Positions 10,402 through 19,538 of a DNA stretch of 64,000 bases are shown here, piece after piece (the first letter of the stretch is position 1; each line of letters starts with the position of its first letter). This DNA is from Candidatus Tectimicrobiota bacterium. Its GTDB lineage: Bacteria > JACPUC01. Location of the stretch: positions 62,001-126,000 of the forward strand of contig JACPUC010000030.1 of assembly GCA_016192455.1 (NCBI GenBank). The letters are read 5' to 3'. The position numbers and the translations under genes are program-made. The notes beneath the pieces are model-generated. The model saw nothing but the letters and a program-made list of their open reading frames with translations. It ran no database searches and was not told where the DNA came from.

Positions 10402-11940
10402 TTACCCCTGCGGCGTTCCACCGCGCCGCGGCCGCCCGGCCGGCGCGCCGCCGTCCCCAGAAACGCCTCGGCGTGCTCGGCGCGGGCGGGGGCGCCGGGG
10501 GGGCGCTGCCGCCAGGTAGTCGTCCAGGTTCACCTCCTTCGACCCTGCCACCTGGGCGCGGCGGAACCAGGGGCGCGCCGCGGCGGGGACGGCGGCGTTG
10601 ATGGCGATGCGCACCTGGCTGTCGTGGCCGAGGAAGCGCAGGTCGAAGGGGCTGACGACGACATCCTCGGGGGGCGGCTCCTGGCCGAGCATCATCCGCT
10701 TGCTGGCGAAGGGCGGGAAGTGGATGTCTTCCAGCGCCAGGTCGATGTCGAACTGGCGGAAGTGGAAGTCGCGCTTCGGATCGGTGCGGGTCAAGATGGC
10801 CCAGAGGATGTCCTCGGCGTTGTCGATGTCGATGTCGTCGTTCACCAGGATACCCATGCGCACCCAGGTGTGCTGCATGATGCCTTCGAGGAGCTTCTCG
10901 AGGGTCGGCTCATCGCAGTTGCCGACCGAGACGACGCAGCGCATGAAGTAGGGGAGGAAGCTGGCTCCCTTCACCTCCGGGGAGATTTTGCGCAAGTGGC
11001 GCAGCATCGCCCCCTCGCGGGGCAGGGCGCAGACGGCGTGCTCCTCGAGGTTGCCGCTGAAGAGGGTGTGGTAGATCGGCTGGAGGCGGTGGGTGATGGC
11101 GGTCACCGTGATCACCGGCTTGGGCGAGCGCGTGCCGTAGTAGCGGTGCATCTCGCCGAACGGCCCCTCCTCGCGCACCTCGCGGTGGCTGATGAAGCCC
11201 TCGACGATGATCTCGCTGTTGGCCGGCACCAGCAGGCCGTTGGTCTTGGCCGGCACGACCTCGAGCGGCTTCTCTTGCACGGCGCCGGCAAACGTGTACT
11301 CATCCGCGTCTTCCGGGATGTGAATGCCGCCGGAGATGAAGAGGGCCGGCTCGGCGCCGATCGCCAGGGCCACGGGGAGGTCGAGGCGGCGCGCCACGGC
11401 GCGGTCGTGGATCGCCTTCAGGTTCATGCGGGGAAGAATCTGGATGCCGAGCTTGTTGCCGCCATGCACCATGATGCGCTGGAACGAGGCGTTCATGGCG
11501 CCGCCCTGTGGGTCGCGCACGAGCACCACCGCGGCGGTGATGAAGGGGCCGCCGTCGCGGGCGTAGTGCGTCGGCACCGGCAGGAGGGCGGGGAGGTCCA
11601 CCTCCCCCTCGTGCACCACCTCCTGGGAGGCGGCACGCTTCACCTGGCGGGGCTCGAGGGGTTGGAAATCCCAGTAGCGCTCGAACGTCTCCGCCAGCTT
11701 CTCGATGGGCTGGCCGAGGAGGAGAGCGTACTTGTCCCGCCCGGCGAAGACATTGCCGGCGACGGTGACGCCCGGTATGCCCACGTCGGTGAAGTGGACG
11801 GCCTGCCCGGTGGTCGTCAGCGCCCGGTGGAGGACGGCCGCCAGCTCCTGGCGCGGGTTGACGCGGCGAGGCACGGTGGCGCAGCGGCCGGCTGCCCGCA
11901 GGCGCTCCAGGAAGTCGCGGAATGTGGTTGCCGTCAGCAC
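10402..11940 (-). CDS. UbiD-family decarboxylase with basic low-complexity tail
   Basis: Second predicted prenylated-FMN decarboxylase. The ATG at 11940 is preceded by GAGGAG. Family features include the early RCATVPRRVNPRQELA segment, FGEMHRYYG in the centre, TVTAITHRLQPIYHTLFSG and the ILVNDDIDIDNAEDILWA block near residue 365. The family core ends at about residue 465; the last 45 residues are Arg/Pro/Gly-rich and have no counterpart in relatives, so the natural stop may once have been earlier. The gene lies directly upstream of the ketoacyl synthase gene with a 22-bp gap. The substrate is unknown; the two UbiD proteins of this window are clearly diverged. Confidence 0.9.
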   Translation of the reverse strand: MLTATTFRDFLERLRAAGRCATVPRRVNPRQELAAVLHRALTTTGQAVHFTDVGIPGVTVAGNVFAGRDKYALLLGQPIEKLAETFERYWDFQPLEPRQVKRAASQEVVHEGEVDLPALLPVPTHYARDGGPFITAAVVLVRDPQGGAMNASFQRIMVHGGNKLGIQILPRMNLKAIHDRAVARRLDLPVALAIGAEPALFISGGIHIPEDADEYTFAGAVQEKPLEVVPAKTNGLLVPANSEIIVEGFISHREVREEGPFGEMHRYYGTRSPKPVITVTAITHRLQPIYHTLFSGNLEEHAVCALPREGAMLRHLRKISPEVKGASFLPYFMRCVVSVGNCDEPTLEKLLEGIMQHTWVRMGILVNDDIDIDNAEDILWAILTRTDPKRDFHFRQFDIDLALEDIHFPPFASKRMMLGQEPPPEDVVVSPFDLRFLGHDSQVRIAINAAVPAAARPWFRRAQVAGSKEVNLDDYLAAAPPRRPRPRRARRGVSGDGGAPAGRPRRGGTPQG

Positions 11941-12188
11941 GTCTTCCCTTCTCCTCTTGGTGCTCGCTGGAGCTCTTGGCGCGCTGAGCCGCTCCGCGTG
12001 ACGCCGGCAAGCTCAGGCACGCCACCTCGAACGCCTCCGTTTCCTGGGAAGCGCTCCGGGGCCGGCGGCGCCGAAAGCGGCGGCCCGACCGCGAAGGGTG
12101 CCACGCCCGATGCGGCTCTCATTCTACTGGAAGGAGGGCGAGGCGTCCACTCCGTCTCCCCCGGCGAGCTCGCGGCGGGGACATGGCC

Positions 12189-13904
12189 TCAAAGGAGGCC
12201 CCAGCGGCCGGCGCGGTAGTAGGTCGGCAGAACGGGTCGCAGCTCCGTGTTGATCTCCACCTCGTCGGCGGAGCCGGGCGGCTCCTTGCCGAAGGCGAGC
12301 ATGGCGGCGGAGAGCTCGGCGGTGAGGTAGCGGGTCGTAATTCCGGCGTAGGTGAGCGCCGCGAAGCGCCGGCGCAGAAGGGCCTCGGAGGCGGCGTCGG
12401 GCGCCGTCGCCAGGTGCCAGCCCCAATCCCCCATGCTCGGCACGGAGGTGTGGTAGGGAAGGACGCTGAACCCGGCGGCGCGCAGGGTCTTGCCGATACT
12501 CTGGAAGACGCTCGGCGCCATGGCGGGGCTGGTGCTCTGGGTGACGAGCACGCCGCCGGGGGCCAAGCGGCGCCGCAGGAGCTGGTAGAACTCGAGGGAG
12601 AAGAGCCGCGCCAGCGCCACCGACTTCGGGTCGGGGAGGTCGATGATGACGACGTCGAAGAGGCCGGGTTCATCGCGCACGTACAGCGCCCCATCCATGT
12701 TGATCACCCGCAGGCGCGGTGAATCGAAGGCGTTGGCGTTGAGCCGCCGGAGCGCCGGATGGGTGCGTCCCAGCTTCGTCACGCCGGGGTCGAGATCGAC
12801 GAGGACGAGCTCCTCCACCTCGGCGTACTTGAGCGCCTCGCGCGCCGCCAGCCCATCGCCGCCTCCAAGGATGAGGACGCGGCGGCGATCCCGGCTGAGT
12901 TGCATGGCGGGGTGCACGAGGGGTTCGTGGTAGCGGGCCTCGTCGAAGCTGCTGAACTGCAGGCTGCCGTCCAGGAAGAGCCAGTACGTGTCGCGGAACT
13001 GCGTCAGCACGATGTTCTGGTAGGGGGTCTGCTCGGCGTGGATGATCTTGTCGCGGTAGCGGCTCTGCTGGCCGTAGAGGATGATCGGCTCGACGGTAAG
13101 GGCGAGGCCGGCGAGGATGGCGGTGCAGGCGATGAGGCCGGCCCCGAGCAGGCGGGGGCGGCGCAGGCTGCCGCGGCAGCGCAGGAACAGCGTCGCGGCG
13201 ACGCTGAAATTGAGGGCGCCGAGCGCCAGCGGCGTGTACGTCAGGCCGAGCCGCGGCAGGGCCACGAAGGCGAACAGCAGGCCGCCCGCCAGGGCGCCGT
13301 AGTAGTCCTGCTCCAGCACGCCGGCGATGTTCGTGCGCAGCGTCTCGTAGGTCTCGTTGATGCGCGCCACCAGCGGTATCTCCATGCCGATGAGCAGGCC
13401 GATGGCGATCGCCAGGGCGTAGATGAAGAGGTTGAGGCTCTCGGTGAAGGCCGCCAGGGTGTAGATGCTGACGGAGCTGACGGCGCACAGGAGCGAAAGG
13501 AGGAACTCCACGGCGATGAAGCAGTCCAGGAGGTGCCGGTGCAGGGCGCGGCTGACGCGGGTGCCGGCGCCCATGGCGAAGAGCATGAGCGACATCACCA
13601 GCGTCCACTGCAGGATGGCGTTGCCGAGCAAGTAGGTAGCGAGCGTCGAGAGGACGAACTCGGCGACGATGCCGGAGAGCCCAGTGGCGAACAGGCAGGC
13701 CTTCAGGAGCAGGCTGCGGCGCGTGCCGGAGGGCCGGTCGGTGAGGGAGACGGCGCCGGCGGCAGGCGACTGCGGTGCGGGGTGAGGGGAGGGATGCGAC
13801 AACATACTCGTGGTGCGGGAGAGGGCGCGGGGGCGCACTGGTTGCTCGCGTCGCGTCTCGGCGGCTCGACGCATGATCCCGGTTCGGGTTCGGAACCGAG
13901 GCAA
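12189..13904 (-). CDS. Membrane-anchored spermidine synthase-like aminopropyltransferase
   Basis: Polyamine synthase-type Rossmann methyltransferase-fold enzyme fused to a multi-helix membrane domain. Residues about 65-270 contain roughly seven hydrophobic helices. The C-terminal domain carries the spermidine synthase signature: QTPYQNIVLTQF, LFLDGSLQFSSFDEARYHE, RRVLILGGGDGLAAREALKY (nucleotide-binding loop) and VVIIDLPDPKS. The Met at 13904 gives a 571-residue product; an internal Met (13805) would remove a 33-residue basic leader of doubtful value. It is the last gene of an apparent three-gene operon with DUF350 and a lipoprotein: the DUF350 stop is 6 bp upstream. Linkage of spermidine synthase homologues with DUF350 proteins is known from other bacteria; the acceptor amine is not. 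Confidence 0.88.
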   Translation of the reverse strand: MPRFRTRTGIMRRAAETRREQPVRPRALSRTTSMLSHPSPHPAPQSPAAGAVSLTDRPSGTRRSLLLKACLFATGLSGIVAEFVLSTLATYLLGNAILQWTLVMSLMLFAMGAGTRVSRALHRHLLDCFIAVEFLLSLLCAVSSVSIYTLAAFTESLNLFIYALAIAIGLLIGMEIPLVARINETYETLRTNIAGVLEQDYYGALAGGLLFAFVALPRLGLTYTPLALGALNFSVAATLFLRCRGSLRRPRLLGAGLIACTAILAGLALTVEPIILYGQQSRYRDKIIHAEQTPYQNIVLTQFRDTYWLFLDGSLQFSSFDEARYHEPLVHPAMQLSRDRRRVLILGGGDGLAAREALKYAEVEELVLVDLDPGVTKLGRTHPALRRLNANAFDSPRLRVINMDGALYVRDEPGLFDVVIIDLPDPKSVALARLFSLEFYQLLRRRLAPGGVLVTQSTSPAMAPSVFQSIGKTLRAAGFSVLPYHTSVPSMGDWGWHLATAPDAASEALLRRRFAALTYAGITTRYLTAELSAAMLAFGKEPPGSADEVEINTELRPVLPTYYRAGRWGLL

Positions 13905-13910
13905 CGCCGC

Positions 13911-14759
13911 CTACATCGCCCAGACAATCAAAAACGATGCGCCGATGTACGAGAATGCTTCCACGTAAGCCGCCCCCAGGTTGGGCGGGTTCTCCTTGGC
14001 GATCTCCTCCGTCAGGCTGCTTCCCGGCAGCAGCATCTTGTCGGTGACGAAGCGGATCACCGGCAGGAGCAGGATCGTGATAAGGAACTCCAGGGCGAAG
14101 AAGCTCAAGTTCGAGGACCAGCTTATGAAGTCCGCCTCGCTGGCTCCGCGCACCACGTTGCCGACGGCCACGAGGGCTCCGGCAAAGCCGACCCCCACCG
14201 CCACGTTATCGCGCTCGATCAGCGCATGGATGTCATACGGGGTGATGAGCTGGTACACCAGCCCGACGATGACCAGCGCCGCCTGGCCGAGAATCCAGAA
14301 GGCGATGGCCGTGAGCAGGGTGCCCCCTTCGCCCGCCACCGCCCCGTAGATGACCATGCCGGAGGCGATGGAGATCGCCGCCTCCACCACGCCCGTGCCG
14401 ACGTTCTGGTCGCGGATGATCTCGTCCGTCACCCGAAACCGGTAGAGGATCAGCTTATCCCGGACCAGCGCCGAGATGTTGAGCGCGAGAATGCCGAAGA
14501 CGCCGTACAGCACGAGATCGAGGAGGTCCTCCACGAGTCCCCGGCTGGGGCCGACGATGCTGCCGCCGATCGCCAGGATGAGGCCGAAGTAGTACCCGAC
14601 CAGCGCCACGCCAAGGGCCGCGTTGTTGCGCTGCAGGAGTTCCTCGTTGACGTTCACGGAGGGGTGTGTGAGGCTGTACACCCCCTTGCCGAGCCAAAAG
14701 AGGAGGTAGCCCACGATGAGGTAGATGATGCCGAGAAGGAGACTGTCCAGGGTGACCAT
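13911..14759 (-). CDS. DUF350 (YjfL-like) membrane protein
   Basis: Integral membrane protein built of two YjfL/DUF350 repeats, about eight hydrophobic helices in all. Visible helices include LLLGIIYLIVGYLLFWLG, ALGVALVGYYFGLILAIGG, VAVGVGFAGALVAVGNVV and SFFALEFLITILLLPVI. The repeated pattern of N-x-A-L/V-G-V-x-x-A/V-G is the DUF350 hallmark. I chose ATG 14759 because a GGGGAGTGAGGG site precedes it; a GTG/ATG 30 bp upstream is possible. The gene sits 48 bp after the lipoprotein stop and 6 bp before the spermidine synthase-like gene. The function of DUF350 is not established; the neighbours suggest envelope maintenance or polyamine-related membrane stress. Confidence 0.85.
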   Translation of the reverse strand: MVTLDSLLLGIIYLIVGYLLFWLGKGVYSLTHPSVNVNEELLQRNNAALGVALVGYYFGLILAIGGSIVGPSRGLVEDLLDLVLYGVFGILALNISALVRDKLILYRFRVTDEIIRDQNVGTGVVEAAISIASGMVIYGAVAGEGGTLLTAIAFWILGQAALVIVGLVYQLITPYDIHALIERDNVAVGVGFAGALVAVGNVVRGASEADFISWSSNLSFFALEFLITILLLPVIRFVTDKMLLPGSSLTEEIAKENPPNLGAAYVEAFSYIGASFLIVWAM

Positions 14760-14807
14760 GCGAGCCCTCACTCCCCAGAGGTGAGGCACGAGAGGTGCGG
14801 CAAGCGC

Positions 14808-15494
14808 TTACTTGCCAAAGCCGCGGACTCCCCCGCCGACCCGGACCGGCGCGCGGGAGCGCTCGAAGCGCCGGTTGAAGCGCTCGCCGAAGCTGCTGCG
14901 CTGAGCCGCCTGGCGCGCCTGGCGGCGCTCGAAGAAGTCGGGTTTGGTGCTGCGGGTGAAGCGTCCGCCGGTGCCGAACTGGTTGTCGCCGCCGAAGTAG
15001 GGGCGACCCTGCGTGCGGGAGCGGCTGTAGTCGTCGTAGTCGCGCCGGTAAATGAGGCCCGCGCCCAGGCCGATGAGGTCGGTCAGCAGGCGGTACTTGC
15101 CGTAGAACTCCCAGAAGCTGGTGCCGCGGCTGTCGGTGCGCCACTCGCCGTACCGCGGGTTGCCGACGTAGGCATAGCCCGGCGGCGCCGGTGTGGTGGA
15201 CGGCTGCTCATCCTTCGCCTTCGAGGCCAGGGCCATGCCAAGGTGGTTGGCGTGCGCCTCGTAGAAGTTCTTCGGCACCTGCAGCCAATCAGTGCGCTGG
15301 AGGCGCTCGCCCAGCGCGATGGTGTAGCGGTGGTAGTACGTCTTGATGAACGTGCCTTCCTCGCGCATGTCGTCGAGGATGATGAGGTATTCGGGCTCGT
15401 TCGCCACCGACCGCGCGATGCGGTCGAAGGGATTCGATTGGCCGCAGCCGGTGACAAGGAGCAGGAGGAAGGCGAGGATGGCAAGTTTTCGCAT
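14808..15494 (-). CDS. Lipoprotein of a DUF350/spermidine-synthase operon
   Basis: Exported lipoprotein of about 228 residues. The chosen start (15494) gives a clean signal peptide, MRKLAILAFLLLLVTGCGQ, with a lipobox ending at Cys17. A GTG 30 bp upstream would add ten residues before it. The mature part has a conserved-looking core (GNPRYGEWRTDSRGTSFWEF) and then a long Arg/Phe/Gly/Ser-rich tail with many aromatic-basic repeats, likely disordered. I do not recognise a catalytic domain. It is the first gene of the operon, and lipoproteins in this position are known next to DUF350 genes elsewhere. Role inferred only from context. Confidence 0.75.
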   Translation of the reverse strand: MRKLAILAFLLLLVTGCGQSNPFDRIARSVANEPEYLIILDDMREEGTFIKTYYHRYTIALGERLQRTDWLQVPKNFYEAHANHLGMALASKAKDEQPSTTPAPPGYAYVGNPRYGEWRTDSRGTSFWEFYGKYRLLTDLIGLGAGLIYRRDYDDYSRSRTQGRPYFGGDNQFGTGGRFTRSTKPDFFERRQARQAAQRSSFGERFNRRFERSRAPVRVGGGVRGFGK

Positions 15495-15600
15495 CGGCAC
15501 AGTCCATGTCCATGGAACACGCACAGGAACAGCACAACGTTCTCGTTTACCTTTTCATAGATGCTCTAGCATTGCAAGACAGGATCGGCGCGCCCGCCGG

Positions 15601-16377
15601 TCACCGCGCCACATAGCCGCCGTCCACCACGAGGATGTGGCCGGTGACGTAGTCGGAGGCGGAGGAGGCGAGGTAGAGGATGGAGCCGCGCAGGCTCTCG
15701 ACCTTGGCGAAGTGGCCGAAGGGGATGAGGGACTTGGTGCGCGCGTACCACGCGGGGTTGTGGTCGTAGCGGCGGTCGAGGCGCGTCGGGCCGTGGTAGC
15801 CGGGTGCGAGGGCGTTGACGTTGATGTGGTACGGGGCGTACTCGATGGCGAGCTCGCGGGTCAGATTCACGACGGCCCCCTTCGAGGCGGCGTAAGCGGG
15901 GATCGGGTGGTCGGCGCCGACGAGGCCGATGATGGAGGCCACGTTGATGATCTTGCCGGAGCGCTGCTGGAGCATCGGCTTCACGGCCTCGCGGGCGCAC
16001 AGGAAGACCCCCCGCAGGTTCACCGCCAGGACCGCGTCCCACTCCGCGAGTTCCAGCTCGTGGGCCGGTTTGCTTGGCTCCAGGATGCCGGCGTTGTTCA
16101 CCGCGATATCGAGGCGGCCATGCTGCGCGACAACCCCGGCCATGACGCTTGCCACCTCGGCCTCCTGGGTGACATCCAGCCGCACCGCCGCCGCCGAGCC
16201 GCCGCTGTCGAGAATCTGCCGCGCCGTCTCCGAGGCGGCCGCGACCTCGATGTCGGCGCACACCACGTGGGCTCCCGCCTCCGCCAGGGTGGCGGCGAAG
16301 GTGCGCCCCAGCCCCATGCCGGCGCCGGTGACGACGGCGACTTTGCGATCCAGCGAGAAGATCTCGGCGATGCTCAC
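15601..16377 (-). CDS. Short-chain dehydrogenase/reductase (SDR)
   Basis: Classical NAD(P)-dependent SDR of 258 residues. The cofactor loop is TGAGMGLGRT, with D in VVCADIE after the second strand, which favours NAD(H). The NNAG motif is NNAGILEPSK, the catalytic tetrad includes Ser in NVASIIGLVG and the Y-x-x-x-K in YAASKGAVVNL, and the C-terminus has VTGHILVVDGGYVAR. Relatives include glucose 1-dehydrogenase and 3-oxoacyl-ACP reductase-like enzymes. The substrate is unknown; it stands alone on the minus strand. Confidence 0.9.
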   Translation of the reverse strand: MSIAEIFSLDRKVAVVTGAGMGLGRTFAATLAEAGAHVVCADIEVAAASETARQILDSGGSAAAVRLDVTQEAEVASVMAGVVAQHGRLDIAVNNAGILEPSKPAHELELAEWDAVLAVNLRGVFLCAREAVKPMLQQRSGKIINVASIIGLVGADHPIPAYAASKGAVVNLTRELAIEYAPYHINVNALAPGYHGPTRLDRRYDHNPAWYARTKSLIPFGHFAKVESLRGSILYLASSASDYVTGHILVVDGGYVAR

Positions 16378-16819
16378 AGGAGTTCCCTTTCTCTCCCCGG
16401 GCGACGCTCCCAGCGCCTGGTCTCGGGGGATGGCGTCGCCTGGGGGTGGTGGTCGAGCTGCTGACGGCCCCAGGCGCTTGCCGGGCGCCGGGCGCGCCGT
16501 GCCCCGGCACGAGGCTCTTTCCCAGCGCCGCGTCCAACCCAGACCTCAGGCGGCAGGGCCGCGCCACCCTATTGTATCGCCGCCGCCGTGGAAGGGCAAA
16601 ATGGACCGCGCTGCGTTGCGAGGCCGGCGTGGAGCCGCCGCCTCCCCCCTTTCCCGGCGCAGTCGGGAAGGAGTGGGAATACTTGCGAAGTGCGGCGCGA
16701 AGGTTGTAGGCTTCGAGGATGCCGCGCTGCGGCCTGCGGGAGAGGAACGGTCGGCCCGCCGCGACCAGGACGGGCGAACGGCGGGCAGCGAGGCCCATGA
16801 GGCGGTGACAGGTGAAGCC
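16378..16819. other. Intergenic, divergent
   Basis: 442 bp between the divergently oriented SDR gene and the DNRLRE-domain gene. It must contain both promoters; I cannot name a convincing pair. No RNA gene or repeat seen. Confidence 0.4.
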
Positions 16820-17875
16820 ATGACACGCGTTGCCTGGGGAGCCACGCTCCTCGTGGCCGGCATCATCCTCCTGGCGCGGCCGCTGCGGGCGGAGACCCTG
16901 AGCTTGCGGCCGAGCCAGGATACGACGATTTTCTCCGAGAGCACGAACAGCAATGGAGCGGGAAGCCGCATCTTCGTCGGGATGACGCGGCGGGGCGACA
17001 TCCGGCGTGGGCTGGTGCAGTTCGATCTGCGCCAGCTTCCGCCCGGCGCCATGATCACGTCGGCGGCCTTGACGTTCTCCATTGTCCGCAGCGCCTCCGC
17101 GTCCAGTGGTACGATCCTGGCCCTGCATCCGCTCACCGCCTCCTGGGGCGAAGCCGGCAGCACCAGCAGCACGGGGAGCGGGGCAAGCCCCCAGCGGGGC
17201 GATGCGACCTGGAGGCACCGTTTTTTCCCTGACACCTCATGGGCCCGCGAGGGAGGGGATTTCCTGCCAGACCCCAGCGTCACCGGCATGGAGAGCGGCA
17301 CGGAGGTGACCGTGACCGGGGAGGGTCTCCTTGCCGACGTGGAGACGTGGCTCGCAAACCCTGCCGAGAACCACGGCTGGATTCTGCGCGGCGACGAGAG
17401 CGTGCCCCAGAGCGCCCGGGCCTATATCAACCCCGTCCTCACCGTTGAGTTCAGCGTCAGCGAAGCCGCGCCGACAGCCGGCGGCGAGGCGCCGCGGCCC
17501 GAGCCCGGCGAGATGCCGGCGGCGCCCGCCGTGGAGCTGGGGGAACCGGGCGGGGAACTGCGCTTCAGCGTCAGCCTGCGCGCCGGACCACTCCCCGTCG
17601 ATGTCTACCTTGGCTACGTGACGCCCGCGGGCGAGATCGTTACGCTTACCCTGACGGAGGATCGCCTAGTGGAGCGGCGCGGCATCGGGCCCATCGTCAG
17701 GGGGTTCCTGCCCGTCGATCTCTCCGAGGTGCTGGTGTACGCACGCCCGTTCGGCGCCGTGGATGCGCCGGGAGGCTACCTCCTGTTCGCCGCCCTGGCG
17801 CCTGTGGGGGCAGACCCTCTCAACCTTGAGGGCCTCATCAGCCTGTCGACGGTGCGGCTGGAGCACGTGCGCTGA
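16820..17875 (+). CDS. Secreted DNRLRE-domain protein
   Basis: Exported protein of 351 residues with a signal peptide (MTRVAWGATLLVAGIILLARPLRA, likely cut after A). Residues about 25-210 form a DNRLRE-type beta-sandwich. Visible features are L-x-P-S-Q-D-T-T-I-F, RRGLVQFDLRQLPPGAMI, the WLANPAENHGWIL segment and the closing YINPVLTVEFS. This module is common in extracellular and cell-surface proteins of environmental bacteria and often accompanies adhesion or matrix proteins. The remaining part (about 240-351) is a second beta-rich module found in large secreted proteins (DVYLGYVTPAGEIVTLT). The ATG at 16820 was chosen because it opens the signal peptide. Binding partner unknown. Confidence 0.8.
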   Translation: MTRVAWGATLLVAGIILLARPLRAETLSLRPSQDTTIFSESTNSNGAGSRIFVGMTRRGDIRRGLVQFDLRQLPPGAMITSAALTFSIVRSASASSGTILALHPLTASWGEAGSTSSTGSGASPQRGDATWRHRFFPDTSWAREGGDFLPDPSVTGMESGTEVTVTGEGLLADVETWLANPAENHGWILRGDESVPQSARAYINPVLTVEFSVSEAAPTAGGEAPRPEPGEMPAAPAVELGEPGGELRFSVSLRAGPLPVDVYLGYVTPAGEIVTLTLTEDRLVERRGIGPIVRGFLPVDLSEVLVYARPFGAVDAPGGYLLFAALAPVGADPLNLEGLISLSTVRLEHVR

Positions 17876-17990
17876 GGAGGACGACCAAGAGGGGGCCGCG
17901 GGCGATGAGGCCGGCCGCGCCGGCGGGTGCGCTCCTCTGCTTCTGTTACCCCCGCCTCGCCAGCCCTCTTCAACGTGGAAAGGAGGCGCG

Positions 17991-18584
17991 ATGAAACGCG
18001 GTGGACTTCGTGCAGAGCTTGCCGCGGCAGGCCTTCTGGCGTTGCTCGTGTTGTGGTCCGTCGGCGCCGGCGCCGTGACCTTTGGCTTCGATCAGCGCCT
18101 CAGCTCCCTGACCTTCAAGGTGACCGCGCCCTTCGTGACCGCGGTGGGCCTTGTTCGGGAGTACTCCGGCACCGTGGAGGTGGAGGATGCGCGCCGGTTC
18201 CGCAATCCCCGCCTTGACCTCACCGTCAACCTGAAGAGCCTGTTCACGAAACATGCGGAGCGCGATGCGAAGATGATGGAGGTGCTCGAGGTGGAGAAGT
18301 TCCCCACCGCCAGTCTGCACATCGAGCGCATCGAGGGGATTCCCGACGCTCCCGCGCCTGGACAGCCGGCGGAGGTGACGCTGCGGGGCACGCTCAGCCT
18401 GCACGGCGCGTCGAAGCCGATCGACATCCGCGCCAGCGCCACGTACGACGGCGCCACCTTGATCGGCAGGGGCTCCGCCCAGTTCCTTCTCTCCTCTTTC
18501 AACATTGAGCGGCCGCGGGTGTTCCTCGTCTCTCTGCGTGATGAAGTTGAGGTGTTCTTCACCATTCGCGCCGTGCCGCGCTGA
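17991..18584 (+). CDS. YceI-family periplasmic lipid-binding-type protein
   Basis: Exported YceI-domain protein, 197 residues. A perfect AAGGAGG lies just before the ATG, followed by a signal peptide (hydrophobic AAAGLLALLVLWSVGAGA). The YceI lipocalin-like barrel is marked by F-D-x-R-L-S-S-L-T-F-K-V, DLTVNLKSLFTKHAERD, EVEKFPTASLHIERI, VTLRGTLSLHGASKPI and a final EVEVFFTIRAV. Family members bind long-chain isoprenoids such as polyprenyl quinones in a hydrophobic tunnel; their role is in envelope or isoprenoid handling. It follows the DNRLRE gene on the same strand (115 bp) and could share its transcript. Confidence 0.92.
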   Translation: MKRGGLRAELAAAGLLALLVLWSVGAGAVTFGFDQRLSSLTFKVTAPFVTAVGLVREYSGTVEVEDARRFRNPRLDLTVNLKSLFTKHAERDAKMMEVLEVEKFPTASLHIERIEGIPDAPAPGQPAEVTLRGTLSLHGASKPIDIRASATYDGATLIGRGSAQFLLSSFNIERPRVFLVSLRDEVEVFFTIRAVPR

Positions 18585-18650
18585 GCGGAGAACGGGTGAC
18601 GGCGAAGAGATGCGGCTGGGGAAGGGAGGCAGGCGAGGCTTCCCTCCAGA

Positions 18651-19079
18651 CTACGTGTTGGGCGTGATGCGGCGGGCAACGCGCGACAGCGGGTGGCCCT
18701 TGGCGCGGATGTCGAGGGTGTTGAACCAGCCGAACGGAGTACGGATGACGCGGCCGAGGTGAGGGGCAAGCTGCTCTTCCACCTCGGCCAGGAGGGCAAC
18801 GGCATCGGCGGGGCGGCTCAGCTCGCCGAAGAGGTGCGCGAACGGATGCAGGACGACGGTGTCGACCTTCAACTGCCGGGCCAGGCTGAGCACCTCCCCG
18901 GCGGTGCGCCGCGCCACGCCCTCGCGGTCGGTCTCGTCCCCCGCTTCGGCCGCGGCGAGCACCAGGAGCGCCTCGTCAACAGCCGTGACCGGATCGTCAA
19001 AGGCTTCGATGATCTTCGAGCGGCCGCGCTCGGTGATGACGCAGCGGAACGAGTCGACGTGCCAGATGAGGATACGCAC
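18651..19079 (-). CDS. Freestanding archaeal-type threonyl-tRNA synthetase editing domain
   Basis: 142-residue protein matching the editing domain that archaeal ThrRS enzymes carry at their N-terminus, here without any synthetase body. The match is continuous: RILIWHVDSFRC at the start, EALLVLAAAEAGDE, then VDTVVLHPFAHLFGELSRP, and TPFGWFNTLDIRAKGHPLSR at the end. In archaea the domain hydrolyses Ser-tRNA(Thr) and has the D-aminoacyl-tRNA deacylase fold. The start was placed at GTG 19079, where the homology begins; the frame is open upstream but that segment is low-complexity. Whether it edits tRNA in trans here is inference. Confidence 0.82.
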   Translation of the reverse strand: MRILIWHVDSFRCVITERGRSKIIEAFDDPVTAVDEALLVLAAAEAGDETDREGVARRTAGEVLSLARQLKVDTVVLHPFAHLFGELSRPADAVALLAEVEEQLAPHLGRVIRTPFGWFNTLDIRAKGHPLSRVARRITPNT

Positions 19080-19538
19080 GGAGTTCCGGAACACGGGGGC
19101 GAGGTTCCTCTCGCGTCCCGCGCCATGATGGGGCGCAGCAGCCCTGGTGGGATGGACTGCTTGGCGGTGAGGCGGGACCCCGGGGGGACGCGCCGCCGCT
19201 TGCCGCCGTTCGCCGTCGGCTGTCGCTGAGCCGCAGGCGGCTGCCGGCTCATCCCCAGGGTTTTCCGTACCAGAGATTGGGCTACCGCTTTCCTTGCCCA
19301 TCAAGACCGCGTGGGAGAGGGTGCGCCGCCCCGGAGAGCAGAACCGCCCGCCATGCGGTGCATGCCGGGCACTCAACGTTCTCGCGCCATCCTCGCGGCT
19401 CAGCAGGAAGCCTCTCTCCTTTCCAACGAGGCGCGCCGGCGCTTCACCCCTCGCCCGCGCCCCAGCCTTCCCCGCTGCCCTGCTGACGGCCGCTCAACGG
19501 GCCTCCGCCGCTCTGCCGGTCCTGCCTCCCCAGGCTTG
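19080..19538. other. Intergenic
   Basis: 459 bp between two minus-strand genes (DksA-like and the editing-domain protein). It includes the frame extension of the editing gene, which I do not consider coding. No hairpin with T-run or repeat noted. Confidence 0.4.

Noticed and set aside
12759-15560. A 933-codon open frame on the plus strand
   Set aside because: It lies opposite three recognisable minus-strand genes, has low-complexity Glu/Arg/Gly/Val/Ala-rich composition and no homology; a shadow of high-GC codon bias.
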